NCBI GenBank assembly: GCA_014380825.1
Contig: JACMJD010000018.1
Location: 1 to 7,759 of the forward strand
Direction of reading: 5' to 3'
Length of the DNA: 7,759 nucleotides
From: Phycisphaerae bacterium
GTDB lineage: Bacteria > Planctomycetota > Phycisphaerae > Tepidisphaerales > Tepidisphaeraceae
Below the pieces are notes generated by a model. The model did no database searches. It was not told the DNA's origin and worked only from the letters and a program-made list of their open reading frames with translations. Positions 1 to 5,270 of this stretch are shown piece by piece. Position 1 is the stretch's first letter, and the number at the start of each line of letters is the position of its first letter. The position numbers and the translations under genes were made by a program.

Positions 1-1109
1 AGCTGGCAATTGTGCTGGCGATGACGCTGATCTGCGCGGTTGTCAGCTACGCCGGGATCTGGGCGGCGTATGGATTTCGATATTCGATCACGCCAAACCC
101 GGATGTCCGCATGAACCTGCCGATAATCGTGCGCGCGGCGGTGCGCAGCCAGTTGATGGTCGCGCATCCGGAGATTGATGACCCATCCGGCGAAGCGATC
201 GCCGAAGGCATGAAACATCCGCCGCGCATCGCGCGCGTCGTCGTTTGGCTGAACGATCGTCAACTTCTGCCTGAAGCCTGGCTGAGCGGTTTCCTCGACA
301 CGTACGCAACCACGATCCGTCGCTGGGCGTTTCTGTCGGGCGATCGGCGCGACACCGGTTGGTGGTATTACTTCCCGCTGGCGTGGCTGTTCAAATCGCC
401 GCTGGCGACGATCACCGCGGTCGGCATCTCAATCGTACTGGCGCTGCGCACGCGACTGGTCAAGCGCATTCGGCACCTGGATCGATGGACTACCTGTTGC
501 CTGGCGATCCCAATCATCATCTACGCCGCCAGCGCGATGTCGTCGAACCTGAACCTCGGCGTGCGGCACATCCTGCCGATCGTGCCGCTGATTTTTGTTA
601 GGGTGGGCGTAACTGTCGCGCACGCCCGCGCGATCGCGCCGCGATTCACCACCGCGAGCATCGCGATTCTCGGCGCGGGATTGCTGGTCGAATCGATCTC
701 GGCCGCGCCCGATTACATCGCGTACTTCAACGTTGCCGCCGGTGGTTCGCGCGGCGGGATTCGGTTGCTCGGGGATTCAAATCTCGATTGGGGACAGGAT
801 CTGATTCTGCTCCGGAAATGGCAGCAGGCGCACCCGGAGATCGATCTGATCCTGGATTATTTTGGCAGCTCCGATGCGAATTACTACGTGAAGTTCACGC
901 CGCTGATCGTGAACAACGCGGTTCCCAATCCCGGCGCGCTCGGACGTGACCGTTCGGGGCGGCAAGTGCTGGCGATCAGCGCAACGAAATTGCAGGGTAT
1001 CTATCCACCGGTAGCGCCGCATCCGTTCTATGCGTACATGCGGGAGCGCGCGCCGTCGGAAGTGCTCGGGGGAACGGTCTACCTCTATGAGTTGCCGTTG
1101 CAGGACTGA
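1..1109 (+). CDS. Membrane glycosyltransferase, GT39/ArnT-like (5' end cut off)
   Basis: This is the C-terminal part of a polytopic membrane glycosyltransferase of the kind that moves a sugar from a polyprenyl-phosphate carrier to an acceptor on the outer face of the cytoplasmic membrane. The frame is open to the left edge (Leu-Ala-Ile precedes the GTG at position 12), so that GTG is not the real start. Hydrophobic segments lie at about residues 1-20, 128-146, 162-176, 187-203 and 214-230, counted from that GTG. Family-typical stretches are WWYYFPLAWLFKSPLATI (about 117-134), SNLNLGVRHILPIVPLIF (about 178-195) and, in the soluble C-terminal tail, GDSNLDWGQDL (254-264). The first luminal loop, where GT39/ArnT enzymes carry their catalytic acid residues, lies outside the window, so activity cannot be judged. 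Acceptor and sugar are unknown. The stop is TGA at 1107-1109, and the gene converges on the minus-strand genes. The family-level call is fairly secure; anything more specific is not. Confidence 0.8.
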   Translation, partial: LAIVLAMTLICAVVSYAGIWAAYGFRYSITPNPDVRMNLPIIVRAAVRSQLMVAHPEIDDPSGEAIAEGMKHPPRIARVVVWLNDRQLLPEAWLSGFLDTYATTIRRWAFLSGDRRDTGWWYYFPLAWLFKSPLATITAVGISIVLALRTRLVKRIRHLDRWTTCCLAIPIIIYAASAMSSNLNLGVRHILPIVPLIFVRVGVTVAHARAIAPRFTTASIAILGAGLLVESISAAPDYIAYFNVAAGGSRGGIRLLGDSNLDWGQDLILLRKWQQAHPEIDLILDYFGSSDANYYVKFTPLIVNNAVPNPGALGRDRSGRQVLAISATKLQGIYPPVAPHPFYAYMRERAPSEVLGGTVYLYELPLQD

Positions 1110-1254
1110 CGGTGCATCCTCCTCCGCGCGAGAATTTCAGATCCCGCCCACGCCGCGTGTAAGCGTACGCGCGAACGCCCGGATTCTTGCGCGGGGGCAT
1201 CGAGAAGCATCCAACCCTGCGCGAGTACGCTCAGGGGCGGCGTCGGGAATCTCA

Positions 1255-1270
1255 GTGCTCGCTTGAGCAC
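1255..1270. terminator. Small hairpin between convergent genes, possible weak terminator
   Basis: A perfect 6-bp inverted repeat, GTGCTC-GCTT-GAGCAC, lies 7 bp beyond the TGA of the minus-strand gene ending at 1278, and about 145 bp beyond the stop of the plus-strand glycosyltransferase. Its position between two convergent genes suits a bidirectional terminator. No run of T follows it on either strand, so it is not a classical intrinsic terminator and may be a chance hairpin. The rest of the 168-bp gap (1110-1277) shows no gene and no other clear signal. Confidence 0.3.
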
Positions 1271-1277
1271 GCGCGGG

Positions 1278-1715
1278 TCAATTGAAACCGTACGCGGTGA
1301 TCTTGTATGTGCCGTCGGGTTGCTTCATCAGCGTTGCTTGAAATGTTTTGCTGAGTTTTTCGAAGGTCAACGTGCCATCGACATCCGCGCGCTCTCCCCG
1401 CTCGGCGACGATGAACGATGGATCATCCATCTTGCCCCAGAATTTCATCTTGCCGGTTTTCGGGTCGGCCAGTCGCGCCATGGCATCGAAATCGACATCG
1501 GTGGTGCAACGCGCCTGCGCGGCGGGAAGATTTCCCGCGATCAGGTCATCGATAAACGCCTTGGCCTGATCGATCGCCGGGTGCGAGCGATGCGAGATCC
1601 ACCACACCATCGCGCCGCCGGCCACGACGATTAACAGCAGCAAGACGCCGATCGCCTTGGCGAACGGCTTGGGCTGAGCGGATTCAACGGGGGCGGCTTC
1701 GGTCATATCGCTCAC
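1278..1715 (-). CDS. Small single-pass membrane-anchored protein of unknown function
   Basis: I do not recognise this 145-residue protein. The short N-terminus is polar and Pro/Ala-rich (about 1-18). It is followed by one strong membrane helix (about 20-40, AIGVLLLLIVVAGGAMVWWI) with a positively charged His/Arg flank. A roughly 100-residue soluble domain follows and is probably extracytoplasmic. That domain begins with a helix (HPAIDQAKAFIDDLIAGN, 45-62) and ends with predicted strands (TLTFEKL, TFQATLMKQ, TYKITAYGFN). The helix-then-sheet order and size recall small NTF2-like or DUF4878-type domains, which is only a fold-level guess. The start is GTG at 1715; an in-frame ATG at 1706 (three codons later) is an alternative. 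A GGA about 7 bases before the GTG weakly favours the longer form. No promoter is visible in the 46-bp gap upstream, so it is probably transcribed with the 86-residue gene. One cysteine (C70) is present and no lipobox. Confidence 0.72.
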   Translation of the reverse strand: MSDMTEAAPVESAQPKPFAKAIGVLLLLIVVAGGAMVWWISHRSHPAIDQAKAFIDDLIAGNLPAAQARCTTDVDFDAMARLADPKTGKMKFWGKMDDPSFIVAERGERADVDGTLTFEKLSKTFQATLMKQPDGTYKITAYGFN

Positions 1716-1736
1716 GATAATTCCAACCTGTTCCGA

Positions 1737-1746
1737 CCGCTAGCGG
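1737..1746. repeat. 10-bp perfect palindrome in the spacer between two small genes
   Basis: CCGCTAGCGG is a perfect palindrome inside the 46-bp spacer (1716-1761) between the 86-residue gene and the membrane-anchored protein. It could form a short stem in the transcript or act as a protein-binding site. Palindromes of this length also arise by chance in GC-rich DNA, so function is unproven. Confidence 0.25.
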
Positions 1747-1761
1747 ACGACGTCAGCGTCT

Positions 1762-2022
1762 TCATCGTCCATTCCGATCCCGCGGATCGCCCGGCGGATA
1801 GTCGGCCGCGTATGTGAATACGGTACGCACGTATTCCACGCCCGGCATCTCGTCGATGTCCTTTACCTTATATGACTCCACCAGCCCTTCGATTACACCT
1901 TCATTGGGATTTATCTTCGCTACCTCAACCCCGGCGTCGGACAACCGCGTCACGACGGAATCCATGTCATCGCAATGCTTGTCATCAATGACCACCACGA
2001 TCTCTGACATGTACGCGTCCAT
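1762..2022 (-). CDS. Small alpha/beta protein, predicted I9-inhibitor-like (ferredoxin-like) fold
   Basis: This 86-residue acidic, probably cytoplasmic protein has no signal peptide or membrane helix. The predicted order is strand (SEIVVVID), helix (DDMDSVVTRLSDAGV), strand (EVAKINPN), strand (GVIEGLVE), helix (DIDEMPG), strand (VEYVRTVFTYA), then a polar tail (PPGDPRDRNGR). This beta-alpha-beta-beta-alpha-beta layout, with Gly-Val-Ile/Gly at strand 3 and a 'PGVEYV' turn before the last strand, resembles subtilisin propeptide (inhibitor I9) domains. It also resembles a set of short bacterial proteins often labelled 'ketohydroxyglutarate aldolase'. At 86 residues it lacks an aldolase barrel, so that label would be wrong. 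The ATG at 2022 is preferred over the ATG four codons later (2010) because an AGGA lies 9 bases before it. The biochemical role is unknown. No protease gene is visible next to it. Confidence 0.75.
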   Translation of the reverse strand: MDAYMSEIVVVIDDKHCDDMDSVVTRLSDAGVEVAKINPNEGVIEGLVESYKVKDIDEMPGVEYVRTVFTYAADYPPGDPRDRNGR

Positions 2023-2031
2023 TGCTCACCG

Positions 2032-2035
2032 TCCT
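2032..2035 (-). promoter_or_regulatory. Ribosome binding site deciding the start of the 86-residue gene
   Basis: On the minus strand AGGA is followed by nine bases and then the ATG at 2022, a good Shine-Dalgarno distance. No comparable motif precedes the second in-frame ATG at 2010. This supports the start Met-Asp-Ala-Tyr-Met-Ser. Confidence 0.5.
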
Positions 2036-2083
2036 GTTTGCGGCGAGCAGTCTACAACGATACGAGATGATCGACGAACCGAG

Positions 2084-2112
2084 ATTATTTCATGGAAGAT
2101 CAGCGATGGCGA
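2084..2112 (-). promoter_or_regulatory. Candidate sigma-70-type promoter for the two small genes
   Basis: In the 95-bp gap after the kinase gene, the minus strand reads TCGCCA (2107-2112; 4 of 6 matches to TTGACA), a 17-bp spacer, then AATAAT (2084-2089; 5 of 6 matches to TATAAT). A TG lies one base upstream of the -10 hexamer, forming an extended -10. Transcription would start near 2077 and give a leader of about 55 bases before the ATG at 2022. This would let the two small genes be expressed apart from the kinase. The match is by eye only, and the -10 lacks the first consensus T. Confidence 0.35.
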
Positions 2113-2117
2113 CTTGC

Positions 2118-4265
2118 TCACACACCCACCAGCGATTTCGCCGGGAGCGTGACGGTGAAGGTGCTGCCTTCGCCGACTTCGCTTTGCACCGTGACGATCC
2201 CGCCCATCGCTTCGATCAATCGCCGGGTGATCGCCAAGCCCAGGCCACTGCCTTTGGAGCGGTCGCGGTCGGCGTTCTTGAGCTGGAAGTATTCGTCGAA
2301 GATCCGATCCAGATGCTGGGCCGGGATTCCGCAACCGGTGTCGCGCACATGAATGGACACGCTGCCGTTCTCGTTCTTGCCCGCCGACACGGTAATCGTG
2401 CCTTTGTCGGTGAACTTGATCGCGTTGCTGATGAGGTTGGTCAGGATGCGTGAGAGCTTCACGCGATCGGTCCGCACCGTCAGCGACGCCGGCGGGAGCG
2501 GGCACTCGAAGCCCAGTCCCTTCTCGCGCGCGGTTTGCTGCAGCGGGCGGCACTCGTCGCTGATCAAATCGCGCAGCGAAACGATCGTTTCCTGAAGATC
2601 GAGCTTGCCCGAATCGAACCGAGTGATGTCGAGCACGTCGCTGACCAGATCGACCAGCGTGAGCGCGCTGCGCTTCAGATCGCTGGCGATTTCGGGAATC
2701 TCGCTGTTCATCGCCGGCGAGGTCGCGGCGCGCTGCATCAGCTCGGCGAGCAGGCTGATGGCGTTGGCGGGCGTGCGAATATCGTGCGAGACCGCCGCCA
2801 GGAAGCGGCTCTTGCGCATGCTCGATTCTTCCGCTTCGCGGCGTCGCGCATCAAGCTCCGCTTGCAGCGCGGTCAACTGCGTCACATCCACCCAGCCCAC
2901 CACGGCGCCGGTGATCTCATCGCCGCGCCCGTGGATTGGCGCGGCGCTGACCAGTACGCCGAGCCTGCGCCCGCCGGCCAGCACAAACTCGCATTCTTCG
3001 CCGGTGACGATCTCGCCCTTGGTGGCGCGTACGACCGGCCGCCGCTCGAATGGGATCGGCTGGCCGTTGCTGAATACCTTCCAGCGCGATTCCAGGCTCG
3101 GGAAATCCAGCTCGGTCTGTGCCGGCACGTTGATCATCGCGCTGCCGGCCGGATTGACGATGATCTTCTTCGCCTCGGCATCCACGATCCCGATGCCAAA
3201 CGGCACGGTGTCGAGCACCGTTCGCAGTCGGCGACGCTCTTCGCTAATGCGTTCGAACAGCTCCGCCGCTTCCAGGCTGATCGACGTTTGCGCCGCCAGC
3301 GATTCGATCAACGCGATCTGCTCGTCGGTCCAAGTGTGTTTGTCGGCGTGATAGACCTCCAGCGAACCGACGGAGCGCCCCTCGACGCGCAGCGGTGCAG
3401 CGAGCACCGATTTAATCGGCGGGCCTGAGCGCGGCACCGGGATCGTCACTTCCGGACGCAGCGCGACATCTTCGAGATATCCGGTCCGCCCGCGCTCCAG
3501 CACCAGCGCCGCGAACGACTGCTTGTACGGCCAGCTCTCCTGCTGAAGACCATCGACGAAACCGTGATGACAAACCACATGCACCTGGTCGCCGCGGCGT
3601 TGCAGGATCGCCGCCGCCGCTTGCGGGCCGTTGATCAGCTCGCCCAGCGTCTGGCAGATCTTGTCCATCGTCTCCGAGCGGCTGACCGGCGTGGCCAGAT
3701 CGCGCGAAAGCGACAGCAATGCCTCGAGCATCTTTTCCCGCCGCGTGAGCTCTTCATTTGCCAGGCGAAGTTCTTCGCCTTGCCGCTCCAGCTCTTCGGT
3801 CTGGCTTTGCAGCTCTTCATTCTGCCGCGCGATTTCCTCCTCGCGCGCGGCCAGCTCCGCGAGATTGAGTTCCAGCTCGGAATGTTGTTCTTCCAGATCG
3901 TGCCGGCTACGTTCCAGGACCCTATACGTCCCCAGATAAAGATGCAGGATGAGCGCGATCAACAGCAACTGGATTGAGACCAGGCCGCGATTGAACAGCC
4001 GCGCGGTGTTCAGGGGATCGTCGGGAACGAGCTTCGGCATCACGCCGGCAAAGACGGCGGCGACCGCGAAGAACGTCAGGATCCACATCAGCCGGCGGTT
4101 GCGCCCGTAGGCGCAAAACAGCAGCGGAATCGAGTGCAGAATGGATAAGTTCCAGCGCGTGCCCGAGACGTAATCGAGCGCCGCGATGATGATCATCGCG
4201 GCGCAGGAAACCCCTGCGACAACCGTCGTAGGCGGACGTGGACCTCGCAGAAATCGATCAGGCAT
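2118..4265 (-). CDS. Membrane-bound sensor histidine kinase (4 TM, coiled coil, GAF, PAS, HisKA, HATPase_c)
   Basis: This 715-residue protein should autophosphorylate on His and pass the phosphate to a response regulator. Four hydrophobic segments (about 14-31, 38-53, 58-76, 93-112) with short loops form a membrane sensor region. A Glu/Gln-rich coiled coil follows (about 118-182), containing five Glu-Glu-[Ile/Leu] heptads at 143, 150, 157, 164 and 171. Next come a GAF domain (about 185-335, ending LAAPLRVEGRSVGSLEVYHA), a PAS-like domain (about 343-462, TVLDTVPFGIGIVDAEAKKI onward) and a linker helix. The HisKA box is FLAAVSHDIRTP with His494. The ATPase domain has the N box (NLISNAIKF, 610-618), G1 (DTGCGIP, 642-648), F box (IFDEYF) and G2 (GSGLGLAI, 672-679). 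All catalytic motifs are intact. There is no receiver domain, and no response regulator lies in the window. The ATG at 4265 follows the cheR-like gene by 33 bp; an AGGG lies 11 bases upstream. Ligand and partner are unknown. Confidence 0.93.
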   Translation of the reverse strand: MPDRFLRGPRPPTTVVAGVSCAAMIIIAALDYVSGTRWNLSILHSIPLLFCAYGRNRRLMWILTFFAVAAVFAGVMPKLVPDDPLNTARLFNRGLVSIQLLLIALILHLYLGTYRVLERSRHDLEEQHSELELNLAELAAREEEIARQNEELQSQTEELERQGEELRLANEELTRREKMLEALLSLSRDLATPVSRSETMDKICQTLGELINGPQAAAAILQRRGDQVHVVCHHGFVDGLQQESWPYKQSFAALVLERGRTGYLEDVALRPEVTIPVPRSGPPIKSVLAAPLRVEGRSVGSLEVYHADKHTWTDEQIALIESLAAQTSISLEAAELFERISEERRRLRTVLDTVPFGIGIVDAEAKKIIVNPAGSAMINVPAQTELDFPSLESRWKVFSNGQPIPFERRPVVRATKGEIVTGEECEFVLAGGRRLGVLVSAAPIHGRGDEITGAVVGWVDVTQLTALQAELDARRREAEESSMRKSRFLAAVSHDIRTPANAISLLAELMQRAATSPAMNSEIPEIASDLKRSALTLVDLVSDVLDITRFDSGKLDLQETIVSLRDLISDECRPLQQTAREKGLGFECPLPPASLTVRTDRVKLSRILTNLISNAIKFTDKGTITVSAGKNENGSVSIHVRDTGCGIPAQHLDRIFDEYFQLKNADRDRSKGSGLGLAITRRLIEAMGGIVTVQSEVGEGSTFTVTLPAKSLVGV
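3747..3839 (-). repeat. 21-bp periodic coding repeat: five Glu-Glu-[Ile/Leu] heptads in the kinase
   Basis: Within the kinase gene, codons for Glu-Glu-Ile/Leu recur exactly every seven residues (residues 143-145, 150-152, 157-159, 164-166, 171-173). At DNA level this gives a degenerate 21-bp period of CTCTTC or TTCCTC-like units on the plus strand. It encodes a regular coiled coil joining the membrane region to the GAF domain. The residues between the Glu pairs are mostly Gln, Arg, Asn, Thr and Ser. It reflects protein structure, not a mobile or array element. Confidence 0.7.
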
Positions 4266-4298
4266 GCACGAATGAACCCTGTATCAGTCCCAATTTCA

Positions 4299-5105
4299 TC
4301 ATCGGTCGCGCACGTAAATGCATGGCGCGATCGCCGACATTCTGCTGCCACTGCCGCTCGGTCGCTCGGCCTTGCCGAGCACCAGGTGGCCGCCGGGGCG
4401 CAACGCGTTTTGAAGGATGTCCCACAACCTCGCCACCGTATCGCCGCGCATGTACATCGCCATGTTGCGGCAGAGGATCAAATCCCACGGCCCCGGCTCG
4501 GGCGTCCGCATCACGTCGGCGGTGCGCCATTGTAGCTGCGCGCGGAGGATTGGGTGGATCGAATATGTGTTGGCATCAGCTTCAACGAAGTATCGGCCGC
4601 GAAGGTCGTCAGGAACCTCACGCACAGCCTGCTCTGGATAGATACCCGCTGCCGCCATGCGTGTAGCGGGAAGGCGGCAATCGGTGCCTAGAAGCTGACA
4701 TCGATGCAGCACGCGTCGCTCGGCCAATTGCATTGCGACTGAATACAGCTCCATGCCGTCGGAGCATCCGACGCTCCAGATCCGAGCGCAGGCGCGATCG
4801 GCGATTTTCGACAAGACCTGCTGATCCAGATCTTCAAAGACGCGGGCGTCGCGGAAGAAGTTGGTAACGCCGATCAGCACTGTGCTGATCGCAGTGCCGG
4901 CCAGCGACCAATTCCGCTCCAGAATCGCGCGCCCGTGCGCCGGCGAGTTGGCGCGCAAGACGCGCAAACATGATGGCAACCGCCGCGCCAGCGACTCCGG
5001 CCGATAGTTCGAAACGCTGACACCGGCGCGATCGAGCAGCCAATCGAGGAACTCGCGGTCTTCGCCCTGCAGCGATCCGTCGGCATCGACAGGCTCAATG
5101 ACCAT
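4299..5105 (-). CDS. CheR-type SAM-dependent methyltransferase with altered SAM motif
   Basis: CheR enzymes use S-adenosylmethionine to methylate glutamates on receptor coiled coils. From the ATG at 5105 the protein is 268 residues, the usual CheR size. A helical CheR_N domain (about 14-81) ends in the family signature IGVTNFFRD (78-86). The Rossmann-like domain shows RIWSVGCSDGMELYSVAM (108-125), where the family normally has GCSTGEEPYS, so the SAM loop is altered. Then come GTD (140-142), GIYP, a DLRGRYF segment, DLILCRNMAMYM (208-219, family DLIFCRNVLIYF) and LRPGGHLVLGKAE (235-247). The open frame continues to a TTG at 5192, adding 29 residues that do not look like CheR. A -10 box only 8 bases before that TTG argues for the shorter form. 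Neither start has a clear Shine-Dalgarno. It ends in tandem TGATGA, 33 bp before the kinase, so the two are probably one operon. No chemotaxis genes are nearby. A catalytically impaired or retargeted CheR is possible. Confidence 0.85.
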   Translation of the reverse strand: MVIEPVDADGSLQGEDREFLDWLLDRAGVSVSNYRPESLARRLPSCLRVLRANSPAHGRAILERNWSLAGTAISTVLIGVTNFFRDARVFEDLDQQVLSKIADRACARIWSVGCSDGMELYSVAMQLAERRVLHRCQLLGTDCRLPATRMAAAGIYPEQAVREVPDDLRGRYFVEADANTYSIHPILRAQLQWRTADVMRTPEPGPWDLILCRNMAMYMRGDTVARLWDILQNALRPGGHLVLGKAERPSGSGSRMSAIAPCIYVRDR

Positions 5106-5200
5106 CTTCGGCGCAAGATTGATTGGCCGGGCCGAGAGGTTCAGCTTGTCGGCAAAGTTGATGTGCGAATAACGGGCTCGACTCGTGATCAAGGGGCGGG

Positions 5201-5209
5201 ATTGTATCA
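5201..5209 (-). promoter_or_regulatory. Candidate extended -10 promoter for the cheR-like/kinase pair
   Basis: The minus strand reads TG-A-TACAAT (TACAAT at 5201-5206; 5 of 6 matches to TATAAT) with TG in the extended -10 position. No good -35 hexamer sits 16-18 bases upstream, which extended -10 promoters can tolerate. It lies in the 78-bp stretch between the metH stop (5271) and the longest open frame of the cheR-like gene. Transcription would begin near 5194. That would make a TTG start at 5192 almost leaderless, or leave a leader of nearly 90 bases before the ATG at 5105. Confidence 0.4.
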
Positions 5210-5270
5210 GGATTCACCCCGACGGCGCGTGCCAGGCGGAGCGATTTCGACAGGCCTCGGGAGACGAAAG

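Noticed and set aside
12..14. GTG at position 12 as the start of the glycosyltransferase
   Set aside because: The frame continues upstream to the window edge with hydrophobic residues, and the remaining protein lacks the N-terminal catalytic region expected for the family, so the gene is cut by the window.
1263..1634. Plus-strand open frame of 123 residues opposite the small membrane protein
   Set aside because: The minus-strand reading has a clean membrane helix and a plausible soluble domain, while this frame has random-looking composition.
2535..3428. Long plus-strand open frame (297 residues) opposite the kinase gene
   Set aside because: It lies entirely antisense to a gene with intact kinase motifs. 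Its translation is rich in Arg, His, Gln and Ala without any recognisable motif, as expected for a GC-rich shadow frame.
3747..3839. 21-bp periodicity considered as a CRISPR-like or tandem DNA repeat
   Set aside because: The units are degenerate, in frame, and fully explained by coiled-coil heptads of the kinase. There are no spacers and no cas genes.
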